From an uncultured Peptococcaceae bacterium (GTDB taxonomy: Bacteria; Bacillota; Peptococcia; Peptococcales; Peptococcaceae), in the NCBI GenBank assembly GCA_937976375.1, contig CALJRU010000071.1, positions 1-64,000 on the forward strand: DNA of 64,000 nucleotides. The letters are read 5' to 3'. The notes below the pieces were generated by a model. It saw nothing but the letters and a program-made list of their open reading frames with translations, was not told the origin of the DNA and made no database searches. A program made the position numbers and the translations under genes. This document shows, piece after piece, positions 44,506 through 55,134 of this stretch (the first letter of the stretch is position 1; every line of letters begins with the position of its first letter).

Positions 44506-44850
44506 ATGGATATCATTAAGCAAATCGAAGAAGCACAAATGAAGCAAGACGTTCCTGAATTTCGTCCTGGCGATACTGTTCGCATCGAAGTAAAGGTCGT
44601 CGAAGGGAACAGAGAACGTCTCCAGGCATATGAAGGCGTTGTTATTAAGCGCGTCGGCAAAGGCCTGACCGAAACTTTCACCGTTCGCCGTACTGCTTAT
44701 GGTGTTACCAGTGAAAGAATTTTCCCAATTCATTCCCCACGCGTTGCGAGCATTAAGGTTGTTCGCCAAGGGAAAGTGCGTCGTGCAAAACTTTATTATA
44801 TGCGCGATCGTTACGGCAAAGCTGCTCGTATCAAAGAAATCCATCGCTAA
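44506..44850 (+). CDS. rplS: Ribosomal protein bL19
   Basis: This 114-residue protein has [28 protein letters not shown] and [15 protein letters not shown], all typical of L19. The ATG at 44506 follows AAAGGAG. It is uncoupled from trmD, lying about 8 kb downstream of it after a tRNA cluster. Confidence 0.97.
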   Translation: MDIIKQIEEAQMKQDVPEFRPGDTVRIEVKVVEGNRERLQAYEGVVIKRVGKGLTETFTVRRTAYGVTSERIFPIHSPRVASIKVVRQGKVRRAKLYYMRDRYGKAARIKEIHR

Positions 44851-44853
44851 TCG

Positions 44854-44888
44854 AAAAACGGATGTGTCAAATGGCACATCCGTTTTTT
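44854..44888 (+). terminator. Terminator after rplS
   Basis: AAAAACGGATGTG pairs with CACATCCGTTTTT (44854-44866 with 44875-44887) and a T run follows. Confidence 0.9.
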
Positions 44889-44971
44889 TATTTGATTTAG
44901 AGTGGTTTAGTTGGAATGGTTAATAATGAAAACAATAAGAAATGATATGTGAAAGAGCTTGTACTTCCCTT

Positions 44972-44999
44972 TTGAATTTTTTACGAATAGAATTATAAT
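44972..44999 (+). promoter_or_regulatory. Promoter of the iron alcohol dehydrogenase gene
   Basis: TTGAAT (44972-44977) and TATAAT (44994-44999) are 16 bases apart, about 25 bases before the start codon. Confidence 0.6.
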
Positions 45000-45023
45000 T
45001 AATTTATTAAAGAAACGAGAAAG

Positions 45024-46253
45024 ATGGCTGCCATAGTGAGAACGCGTAAGAGTATTAGAAAAGGCGTGTATAGAATCATACAATATGGTTTAAAAATAGG
45101 GATGTCGTTATTGCCATGGCGGCAGCCGAAATTAATGCAGGGGGGTGGCGCGGTTAAGCGCTTGCCAATGTGGATTAGAAGGAAAGGCTTTAAAAAAGTT
45201 CTAATTGTTACTGATGAAAATTTAATGCGGTTGCATTTACTAGATGATATGTTGCGTGAGATGGATGCTGCCAAAGTAGACTACGTAATTTATAGAGATA
45301 TTTCAGCCAACCCAACAGATTTGAATGTCGAGGAAGGGCTGGGGCTCTATGTCGCAGCTCAATGTGAGTGTATGATCGCTTTTGGTGGTGGTGCACCTAT
45401 TGATTGTGCAAAGGCAATTGGTGCGCGTGTCGCGCGCCCTAAAAAAACTGTAAAAGAACTACAAGGCATGTTGCATGTGTTAAAACCTATTCCAACAATT
45501 TTTGCGGTGCCTACAACGGCTGGAACTGGATCAGAAACGACCATTGCTGCAGTAATTACGGAAGATGATACTCATCACAAAGCTTCGATTAATGATATTA
45601 GTTTAGTACCTAGATATGCAGTTTTAGATCCGGAATTAACAGTCGGATTACCACCTCGGACAACTGCAACAACAGGGATGGATGCACTTTGTCATGCTGT
45701 TGAAGCGTATACCAATCATCTTTACAATAGTGAACTAGAAAACGAAATGTGCCGAAAATCTGTTAAACTCATATATGATAATTTATATGCAGCATATTTA
45801 GATGGTTCGAATATCATGGCTCGTAAAAACATGCAGGAAGCTGCCTTTTATGCTGGTCGTGCATTTACACGAGGGTGTGTTGGCTACGTACATGCAATTG
45901 GTCATACTTTAGGTGGGATATATCTGGTTCCACATGGTTTAGCAATGGCGATTCTATTGCCGCATGTTTTGAGAGCTTTTGGACCAGCTGTGTATGACCG
46001 CTTGGCTGAACTGAGTGATGTGTGTGGGATGACGGAAAAATCCGCGACAAATGCTGAGAAAGCCAATGCTTTCATTTGCTGGATCGAAAGTCTGAAACAA
46101 TTGATGGATATTCCAGAATATCCGACGATGATTCAAAAGAATGATGTTGATCAAATGGTGGTTTGGATTGACCGAGAGGCGAATCCAGTGTATCCTGTTC
46201 CGGTTATTTGGAGCAGAGCTGAGATCAAGGAATTCATTTTTAGTTTGATATAG
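45024..46253 (+). CDS. Iron-containing alcohol dehydrogenase
   Basis: This 409-residue group III alcohol dehydrogenase has the NAD-binding GGGAPIDCAKAIG, VPTTAGTGSE, and metal-binding TGMDALCHAVEAY (Asp and His) and HAIGHTLGGIYLVPHG (two His). About 40 basic N-terminal residues precede the usual start. It would interconvert an alcohol and an aldehyde, and aldehydes are also AOR substrates, but the two genes are 26 kb apart. The SD is weak (GAGAAAG). Confidence 0.92.
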   Translation: MAAIVRTRKSIRKGVYRIIQYGLKIGMSLLPWRQPKLMQGGGAVKRLPMWIRRKGFKKVLIVTDENLMRLHLLDDMLREMDAAKVDYVIYRDISANPTDLNVEEGLGLYVAAQCECMIAFGGGAPIDCAKAIGARVARPKKTVKELQGMLHVLKPIPTIFAVPTTAGTGSETTIAAVITEDDTHHKASINDISLVPRYAVLDPELTVGLPPRTTATTGMDALCHAVEAYTNHLYNSELENEMCRKSVKLIYDNLYAAYLDGSNIMARKNMQEAAFYAGRAFTRGCVGYVHAIGHTLGGIYLVPHGLAMAILLPHVLRAFGPAVYDRLAELSDVCGMTEKSATNAEKANAFICWIESLKQLMDIPEYPTMIQKNDVDQMVVWIDREANPVYPVPVIWSRAEIKEFIFSLI

Positions 46254-46286
46254 GTTTTTGAAATGGAATGTCTAGTTTATTAAGGG

Positions 46287-46325
46287 CCAGATAGAATGAG
46301 AAATACTCACTCTATCTGGTATTTT
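46287..46325 (+). terminator. Terminator after the alcohol dehydrogenase
   Basis: A 14-bp stem with one mismatch (46287-46300 with 46306-46319) is followed by TATTTTAT. Confidence 0.7.
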
Positions 46326-46431
46326 ATATGGAGCAATGATATAAATATAGAGATTTAGCGAGCAGGCAGATGATGCTTCTGGCTTAAACATCTTGCATAA
46401 AAGCCGGCATTTACATTATAATTAAGAATAG

Positions 46432-48468
<2,037 letters not shown>

Positions 48469-48469
48469 T

Positions 48470-48751
48470 ATGCTTACTAAAGAAGCTGTTGAGCGGGTTG
48501 CTCACTTGAGTCGCTTAGAATTTACTGAAGATGAGTTGGAAAAACAATATGAACAGCTTGGATCTATTATTGATATGATGGACAGCCTTAGTGAAATTGA
48601 CACTACAGATGTAACGCCGCTTAATCATGTCATGGATTTGCAAAATGTTTTCCGCGAGGATATTGTTCATGAAAGTATGGGCGTTGAAAAGGTACTTTCA
48701 AATGCACCAAGTGAAAACGAAAATATGTTTCAGGTTCCAAAAATCGTTTAA
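48470..48751 (+). CDS. gatC: Aspartyl/glutamyl-tRNA amidotransferase subunit C
   Basis: This 93-residue subunit has AVERVAHLSRLEFTEDEL and ends ENMFQVPKIV as usual for GatC, which joins GatA and GatB. It follows ligA by one base. Confidence 0.95.
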   Translation: MLTKEAVERVAHLSRLEFTEDELEKQYEQLGSIIDMMDSLSEIDTTDVTPLNHVMDLQNVFREDIVHESMGVEKVLSNAPSENENMFQVPKIV

Positions 48752-48765
48752 AGGAGTGAATCGCT

Positions 48766-50202
48766 TTGTCGGAAAATTTGATGACCATTCACGAATGGCA
48801 TGATCGTCTTGTTAATCGAGAAATTACTGCACGTGCTCTTACAGAAGCGTATTTAGCTAAGATTGAGAATAATGCGGATATCAATGCATACATTTCATTG
48901 AATAAAGAGGCAGCACTTGCTCAGGCTGATGCTGTTGACGAAAAAATTAATCGTGGTGAATCCATTGGGATGCTTGAAGGGATTCCAGTCGCCGTTAAAG
49001 ATAACATCTGTACAGAGGGACTGCGCACCACTTGTGCTTCTCATATGTTAGAGAATTTTGTGCCTCAGTATAATGCTGCAGTTGTAGAAAAATTGGCTGC
49101 TGCAGGTGCAGTCATTGTAGGCAAAACCAATATGGATGAATTTGCTATGGGTTCAACAACGGAAACATCTTTCTTTGGTCCAACAAAAAATCCGGTGAAT
49201 ATTGCATGTGTTCCTGGCGGATCAAGTGGTGGTTCAGCTGCTGCCGTGGCTGATGGTGAAGCTGTGTGTGCTTTGGGAAGTGATACAGGTGGATCGATTC
49301 GTCAACCAGCAGCTTTTTGTGGTATTGTTGGCTTGAAACCAACTTATGGCGCAGTGTCACGTTATGGATTGATTGCTTTTGCTTCATCTTTAGATCAGAT
49401 TGGACCATTGGTAAATGACGTGCAAGATGCCGGCCTTGTTATGAATGTTATTGCAGGTTATGATCACCGTGATGCAACATCGGCGAATGTTGAACATGAA
49501 GATTTTACACGTTTTATTGGAAAAGACATTAAAGGTGTGAAAATTGGTGTACCTGTTGAGTACATGGGGGATGGTGTCGCTTCGGCAATAAAAGCACAAA
49601 TAATGAAAGTTCGTTCATATCTAGAGGAACAAGGGGCAATAGTTGAAGAGTGCTCGCTGCCTACGACGAACTATGCAATTCCTGCATATTATTTAATCGC
49701 TCCAGCCGAAGCAAGTTCAAATTTAGCACGATACGACGGTGTACGCTATGGTTTGCGTGAACAGGCTGATGATATGATATCTATGTTTAAAAAGACCCGT
49801 AAAGAAGGTTTTGGCGATGAAGTAAAACGTCGCATTATGCTTGGTACATATGCATTAAGTGCCGGGTACTATGATGCGTATTATCTTAAAGCGTTAAAAG
49901 TACGTCATCTCATTCAGGATGATTTTAAGCGTGCATTTGAGCAATATGATTGCCTGCTTACACCGGCTTCGGTTGTTACGGCGCCAAAGATTGGTGTGGA
50001 ATATGATGCAGTAACAACTTATAAACAAGATATTTGCACTGTTACATCTAACCTGGCTGGTCTTCCTGCTATTTCGGTGCCATATGGTAAAGATGAAAAT
50101 GATATGCCAATTGGTATTCAATTCATTGGGAAACCATTTGATGAAGCCTTTTTGTTACAGGTGGCTCATGCAGTGGAACAAGGGGCAAAGGAGGCTGAAT
50201 AA
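48766..50202 (+). CDS. gatA: Aspartyl/glutamyl-tRNA amidotransferase subunit A
   Basis: This 478-residue amidase-signature subunit releases ammonia from glutamine. The catalytic Lys is in IPVAVKDNI, and the Ser pair is in CVPGGSSGGSAAAV and GSDTGGSIRQPA. A TTG start follows AAGGAG. The stop overlaps gatB by one base. Confidence 0.97.
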   Translation: MSENLMTIHEWHDRLVNREITARALTEAYLAKIENNADINAYISLNKEAALAQADAVDEKINRGESIGMLEGIPVAVKDNICTEGLRTTCASHMLENFVPQYNAAVVEKLAAAGAVIVGKTNMDEFAMGSTTETSFFGPTKNPVNIACVPGGSSGGSAAAVADGEAVCALGSDTGGSIRQPAAFCGIVGLKPTYGAVSRYGLIAFASSLDQIGPLVNDVQDAGLVMNVIAGYDHRDATSANVEHEDFTRFIGKDIKGVKIGVPVEYMGDGVASAIKAQIMKVRSYLEEQGAIVEECSLPTTNYAIPAYYLIAPAEASSNLARYDGVRYGLREQADDMISMFKKTRKEGFGDEVKRRIMLGTYALSAGYYDAYYLKALKVRHLIQDDFKRAFEQYDCLLTPASVVTAPKIGVEYDAVTTYKQDICTVTSNLAGLPAISVPYGKDENDMPIGIQFIGKPFDEAFLLQVAHAVEQGAKEAE

Positions 50203-51644
50203 TGAGATATGAACCAGTCATTGGGCTTGAAGTCCATGTTGAACTAAAAACGGATACAAAAATATTCTGCAATTGCTCTACCGCTTTTGGCGGTGCGCCA
50301 AATACGCATGTTTGCCCAGTGTGCTTAGGACTTCCAGGTACTCTGCCAGTATTGAATAAGAAAGTATTAGAATATGCAGTAAAAGCAGGTTTGGCAACAA
50401 ATTGCACCATTGCGAAATTTAGTAAATTTGACCGTAAGAACTATTTTTATCCTGATCTTACCAAGGCTTACCAAATTTCTCAGTATGATTTGCCGATCGC
50501 TGAACATGGCTATATTGAAATTACTGTGAATGGCGAAGATAAGAAAATTGGCTTGACACGTATTCATATGGAAGAAGACGCGGGCAAATTGGTTCATCAA
50601 GGAGCAACGATTACAACATCAAACTCATCTTTGGCAGATTATAACCGTGCAGGTGTGCCATTGATTGAAATTGTAAGCGAACCAGATATGCGCAGTGCGG
50701 CCGATGCCCGTGCTTACCTTGAAGAGTTGCGTGCGATTATCGTTTACACGGGTGTTTCGGATGCAAAGATGGAAGAAGGTTCTTTGCGTTGTGACGTTAA
50801 TATTTCTTTGCGTCCTGTTGGAGAAGAAAAATTTGGAACGCGTGCCGAGATTAAAAACTTGAATTCTTTCCGCGCTGTTGAACGAGCCATTGAATATGAA
50901 ATTGAACGTCAGACTGAATTGCTTGAAGATGGGGAAGAAGTCAAACTTGAAACGCGTACTTGGGATGATGCACAAGGAATGACATTCTCTCTTCGCAGTA
51001 AAGAAGAAGCTGATGAGTATCGTTATTTTCCGGAACCAGATCTTCCTCCAATTGTTTTAACAGATGAGTGGATTCAGGGTATGAAGGACTCTTTGCCTGA
51101 ACTACCTCGTGCACGTCGTGAACGACTGATTGCAGATGGCATTGGAGAAAAAGAAGCTGCAATCATCACACAAGAAATGGAATTGGCTGATTTTTACGAT
51201 GCGGCTAAGATGCAATTTGATGAGCCGCAGATGATTGTTAATTGGCTGATTGGTGATGTGATGGCGAAGCTTAATGCCAGTGGCAAATCGTTAAAAGAGA
51301 GTGGATTTACGCCGGAACGTCTCACAGGTCTTTTGAAATTAGTCAAGAGTGGAGATATTAGCAATAAGATTGCCAAAGATGTATTTATGAAAGCCTTTGA
51401 TGAGGACAAAGATCCTGTTGCAATTGTTAAGGAAGAGGGACTACAGCAGATTTCTGATACTGATTCGCTTGCTCCAATGATTCAAGAAATCATTGATAAT
51501 AATCCTAAATCTGTTGCTGACTATAAAGCTGGCAAAAAGAAGGCATTGGGTTTCTTTGTTGGTCAAGTGATGAAGGCGACAAAGGGACAGGCAAATCCTG
51601 GTGTGGTTAATAAGATGATTATTGATCTTTTGGAGAAAATGTAA
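50202..51644 (+). CDS. gatB: Aspartyl/glutamyl-tRNA amidotransferase subunit B
   Basis: This 480-residue subunit activates and amidates Glu-tRNA(Gln) or Asp-tRNA(Asn). It has IGLEVHVELKTDTKIFC, zinc-type Cys (CNCS, CPVC) and a C-terminal YqeY/GatB domain from about residue 330. The complex makes tRNA charged with Gln or Asn by the indirect route. It overlaps deoC by one base. Confidence 0.97.
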   Translation: MRYEPVIGLEVHVELKTDTKIFCNCSTAFGGAPNTHVCPVCLGLPGTLPVLNKKVLEYAVKAGLATNCTIAKFSKFDRKNYFYPDLTKAYQISQYDLPIAEHGYIEITVNGEDKKIGLTRIHMEEDAGKLVHQGATITTSNSSLADYNRAGVPLIEIVSEPDMRSAADARAYLEELRAIIVYTGVSDAKMEEGSLRCDVNISLRPVGEEKFGTRAEIKNLNSFRAVERAIEYEIERQTELLEDGEEVKLETRTWDDAQGMTFSLRSKEEADEYRYFPEPDLPPIVLTDEWIQGMKDSLPELPRARRERLIADGIGEKEAAIITQEMELADFYDAAKMQFDEPQMIVNWLIGDVMAKLNASGKSLKESGFTPERLTGLLKLVKSGDISNKIAKDVFMKAFDEDKDPVAIVKEEGLQQISDTDSLAPMIQEIIDNNPKSVADYKAGKKKALGFFVGQVMKATKGQANPGVVNKMIIDLLEKM

Positions 51645-52303
51645 TGGACATGCACCGCATTATTTCTGCAATTGATCATACAAATCTCGATCCGACTACA
51701 ACGGAAAAAGAAATTCTGACTTTTGCTGAAGCTGCACAGGGCTCGGGTATTGCGTCGCTTTGCGTGCAGCCATGTTATGTAGAAACTTTAGTTAAGCATT
51801 TTCCTGGTGGCATTCCTATTTGTACTGTGATTGGCTTTCCAAATGGGTACGAGCCAGCAGAAATAAAAGCTGCTTCTGTAGCGTATGCGTTTTCTCATGG
51901 TGCAAAAGAAGTGGATATGGTTGTTCCGATTGGTCGTATTAAAGCAGGTGAATTTGGTCATGTTTACCATGATGTTCAAATGGTTTTGCGTGAAAAACCA
52001 AGAGAAGGTATCTTTAAGCTGATTCTTGAAACTGGTGCGTTAACTGAGGATGAAATCGTTCATAGCATTCAAGTGTTAAATGATTTGCCAATCAATTTTT
52101 ACAAAACAAGCACGGGTTTTAAATATCCGGGAGCTTCGGAGACAGCTGCAAGAATTATAATGAAATATAAACGTCCTGATATTCAGCTTAAAGTTTCTGG
52201 TGGAATTCGTACCATTGAGGATGCAGAGAAGTATTTATCTATTGGTGCAACACGTATAGGTGCAAGCAAATTGCTTGAAGCTTGTTTAAAAAATAAGCAA
52301 TAA
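51644..52303 (+). CDS. deoC: Deoxyribose-phosphate aldolase
   Basis: This 219-residue class I aldolase splits deoxyribose 5-phosphate into glyceraldehyde 3-phosphate and acetaldehyde. The Schiff-base Lys is in FYKTSTGF and the second Lys in LKVSGGIRT; the start region is IDHTNLDPT. The coupling to gatB by a one-base overlap is unusual for a catabolic gene. Confidence 0.95.
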   Translation: MDMHRIISAIDHTNLDPTTTEKEILTFAEAAQGSGIASLCVQPCYVETLVKHFPGGIPICTVIGFPNGYEPAEIKAASVAYAFSHGAKEVDMVVPIGRIKAGEFGHVYHDVQMVLREKPREGIFKLILETGALTEDEIVHSIQVLNDLPINFYKTSTGFKYPGASETAARIIMKYKRPDIQLKVSGGIRTIEDAEKYLSIGATRIGASKLLEACLKNKQ

Positions 52304-52313
52304 GGAGATAGAA

Positions 52314-52535
52314 ATGGCAGACATCAAATATGAAATTACAGAACACATTGCTGTTCTTTCGACCAGCAGTCGTGGTTGGAATAAAGAACTTAATCTTGTC
52401 AGTTGGAATGATCGTCCAGCGAAATATGATCTTAGAGAATGGGCTCCTGATCATAGCCGAATGGGAAAAGGTGTTACTTTAAGTGCAGAAGAAGTTTCAA
52501 CATTGAAGGACATCTTAAACGAACTCGCTTTATAA
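52314..52535 (+). CDS. YdbC/PC4 family ssDNA-binding protein
   Basis: This 73-residue protein has EHIAVLSTSSRGWNKELNLV, KYDLREWAPDHSRMGKG and a C-terminal LSAEE helix, matching YdbC, the bacterial PC4-like fold that binds single-stranded DNA. It is last in the ligA operon; a role with ligase in DNA metabolism is possible. Confidence 0.88.
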   Translation: MADIKYEITEHIAVLSTSSRGWNKELNLVSWNDRPAKYDLREWAPDHSRMGKGVTLSAEEVSTLKDILNELAL

Positions 52536-52536
52536 G

Positions 52537-52580
52537 AAAACGTTCATGGTATACAGAAACTGTATACCATGAACGTTTTT
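52537..52580 (+). terminator. Terminator after the ligA operon
   Basis: A 20-bp perfect stem (52537-52556 with 52560-52579) with an AAA loop and T run closes the operon. Confidence 0.93.
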
Positions 52581-52628
52581 TGGTGTAATATGAAAGTGGA
52601 TTAAGTAACGAAAAAGGGGTGAATAGAA

Positions 52629-53298
52629 TTGAGTCATCCAATTATTGTTTCATTTCCGTTAAAGGGTGAATGGCATGTCCCTCATACACCAGGCACTAAA
52701 ATCCCAAGTTATGGAACTGATAGATTTGGTACAAGATATGCTTATGATTTTATTCAAGTAGATTGGAGCAAAAAAGGACTCCCAGCATATAGACAAGGGT
52801 TCTTGCGTTATCTTTTGTTTGGTATGCCCCTAACGGATTATTATTGTTGGGGACAACCTGTTTATGCTCCTTTTGATGGTGTTGTTGTTGAGGCGCGAGA
52901 TGGGTATCTAGAACGCTCAAAGACACATATTGTTATAGATTTCTATTACGCGTGGAAAAATAATTATTTTTTTAATCTTCAAAGTCGAAACGTTCAAGAG
53001 ATTGCAGAAAATTTTATCATCATTCGATCGATGAATAATGTTTATGCGGCATTGGTTCATTTGCAAACAGGTTCAATAAGAGTGTCTGTTGGACAAAAAC
53101 TTAAAAAAGGTGAACATATTGGAAATGTGGGACATTCAGGATCCACACTTGCATTTTCAACTAATGGATAGCGCAGACCTTTCAAAAGCAAATGGTTTGC
53201 TATGTTCTTTTGAAGAATATGAACTTTTTCAAAATGGAGAATGGATCAAAAAGAGAAACGGTATACCAACCAGTAAAGATCGCATCAGATTTTTATAG
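52629..53298 (+). pseudogene. Frameshifted M23 family metallopeptidase
   Basis: The first frame (52629-53171, TTG start) runs through TRYAYDFIQVD, DYYCWGQPVYAPFDGVVVEA and IGNVGHSGS, then goes out of frame. The rest of the M23 domain, DPHLHFQLMDSADLSKANG, continues in another frame to 53298. The break is at about 53139-53146, where GHSG joins PHLHF without the usual Asn-Ser-Thr-X linker, so a small deletion is likely. The segment IPSYGTD has Tyr where I would expect the first zinc-ligand His. Sequencing error is possible but would not explain both. Confidence 0.75.
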
Positions 53299-53318
53299 TG
53301 TCTTCATATAGTTTCATA

Positions 53319-53364
53319 TTATAAATTTAGCCAATGACACATGTGTCATTGGCTAAATTTATAA
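53319..53364. repeat. 46-bp perfect palindrome between convergent genes
   Basis: Positions 53319-53341 are the exact reverse complement of 53342-53364, with no spacer (centre ACACATGTGT). It has no T run, so it is not a standard terminator, but it lies between the M23 remnant and the converging ABC exporter and may serve both. Confidence 0.85.
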
Positions 53365-53388
53365 TGAAAGAAATGTATAGTATTTATG

Positions 53389-55134
53389 TTAGAACTGGCT
53401 TGTGTAGAGTCGGTGATAGTAGCCTTTGTGTTGAAGCAATTCTGCATGTGTACCAGCTTCGACAAGATTTCCTTGCTTCATTACAACAATAAAATCGGCA
53501 TTTTTTATCGTTGATAGGCGATGCGCAATGATCAATAATGTTTTTTGTTTCATCAATTGAGAGAAGGCATTTTGAACGATCGCTTCTGTATGAGAGTCTA
53601 ATGATGAGGTTGCCTCATCGAGAATGAGAATATCATTTTGACTTAATAATGCGCGTGTGATTGCCAAAAGCTGGCGTTGGCCTTGTGAGAGTGTGGCTCC
53701 TTGATCATGGAGAATGGTTTCATAGCTGTCTGGTAATTCATTGACAATTTTATGAAACCCGGCAATTTTACTTGCCTTTATGATTTCTTCTTTACTTGAC
53801 GATGGATTGCCTAGGCCGATATTTTCAAGAATTGAGGCGTTAAAGATCATAGGCTGCTGTGGCATTACACCAATATGTCGGTGAATTTCATCAAGAGTTA
53901 TTGTTGAAAGATCAATACCGCCAATGAGAATTCTACCTGATGAGGGTAAATAATAACTGAGCAAAAGGTTGGTGAGTGTTGTTTTGCCGGCACCGGTTGC
54001 CCCAACAATTGCAATTGTTTTTTTCTCGGGAAGTGTCAGAGAAATGTCGTGTAGAACAGGAAGTGTATTATAAGAAAAACAAACGTGGTCAAATGTTATT
54101 GTGTTATCAGATGGAAAAGGATGATTTCTGTTATGTCCAAGAGCTTCTTTTTCATCAAATTCATCTAATACACTAAATATACGGGCAGATGCAGAAACTG
54201 TTGCTTGAAAAGCATTATAGATAGAGGCTAGCTGATTAAGCGGTGTTGCAAACCTGCGCATGTATAGTAAAAATGTGAACAAGGTGCCTACCGTTAAAGC
54301 ATCACCATGAATAATGCTTAATCCTCCAATGATGGCAATCATGACATATATAAGGTGATTGATGAAAGTCATTATCGGGGCCATAACAGAAGACGTTTGC
54401 GCGGCGGCGTAAGTTGAGCTGACGGTTTCATTGACAGCATTAAACTTTTGCAGATTGCGTGATTTATAATCAAATAACATGAGCATGTTTTGCGCGGATA
54501 GCTTTTCTTCAATATAGGTATTCATTTCGCCCAGAGCAAATTGGTATCGTGAAAATAATCGCTTTGATATTTGAGATACAATAGCGGTTAGAATGAAAAA
54601 TAATGGGAACACCAAGGCGGCCCAAAGTGTAAGCTTGACGGATAATAATGCCATAGCTAAGAAGGTTCCAATGACATTGACGATTGCTTCAATAAGTGAT
54701 GTAAAATTATCGGAGAAAGAGGTGTTGATTTGATCAATATCGTTGGTCATTCGGCTCATTAAATCTCCAGTAGTATGTTTATCGAAGTATGACATTGGCA
54801 AAACAATAACTTTAGAAAAGAGCATATAGCGTAGATCATTTGCCAATCGTTGACCAACGATGGCCATTGTATATATCTGAATCAAGGTAACCACTGATAT
54901 TGCAGCAAATAAGAAAAATAAAATTATGATTTGCATTAAAAAAATCGTGGTTATGGTACCAGAAAGAATAAGGTCGACAATCACGCCAACGCGTTGCATC
55001 GCATAGAGCATGATTGCAGATACGGATGCGCTCATTAGAGTTGAAACAAATAAATATAATTTATTTGGTTTTAGCACAGACCAAAGGCGAGAAAGTGTAT
55101 GTCTAGTAGAAAGCTGAATGAGATTATCGTTCAT
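53389..55134 (-). CDS. ABC exporter subunit with canonical ATPase site
   Basis: This 581-residue half-transporter has a six-helix membrane domain (residues about 25-310) and an ATPase domain with Walker A GATGAGKTTLTN, signature TLSQGQRQLLAITRAL, Walker B ILILDEATSSLD with the catalytic Glu, and H-loop His in IAHRLS. The ATG at 55134 has GAGGAGG upstream and overlaps the previous gene by 11 bases. It forms a heterodimer with that gene product, in the style of LmrCD or BmrCD multidrug exporters. Confidence 0.93.
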   Translation of the reverse strand: MNDNLIQLSTRHTLSRLWSVLKPNKLYLFVSTLMSASVSAIMLYAMQRVGVIVDLILSGTITTIFLMQIIILFFLFAAISVVTLIQIYTMAIVGQRLANDLRYMLFSKVIVLPMSYFDKHTTGDLMSRMTNDIDQINTSFSDNFTSLIEAIVNVIGTFLAMALLSVKLTLWAALVFPLFFILTAIVSQISKRLFSRYQFALGEMNTYIEEKLSAQNMLMLFDYKSRNLQKFNAVNETVSSTYAAAQTSSVMAPIMTFINHLIYVMIAIIGGLSIIHGDALTVGTLFTFLLYMRRFATPLNQLASIYNAFQATVSASARIFSVLDEFDEKEALGHNRNHPFPSDNTITFDHVCFSYNTLPVLHDISLTLPEKKTIAIVGATGAGKTTLTNLLLSYYLPSSGRILIGGIDLSTITLDEIHRHIGVMPQQPMIFNASILENIGLGNPSSSKEEIIKASKIAGFHKIVNELPDSYETILHDQGATLSQGQRQLLAITRALLSQNDILILDEATSSLDSHTEAIVQNAFSQLMKQKTLLIIAHRLSTIKNADFIVVMKQGNLVEAGTHAELLQHKGYYHRLYTSQF

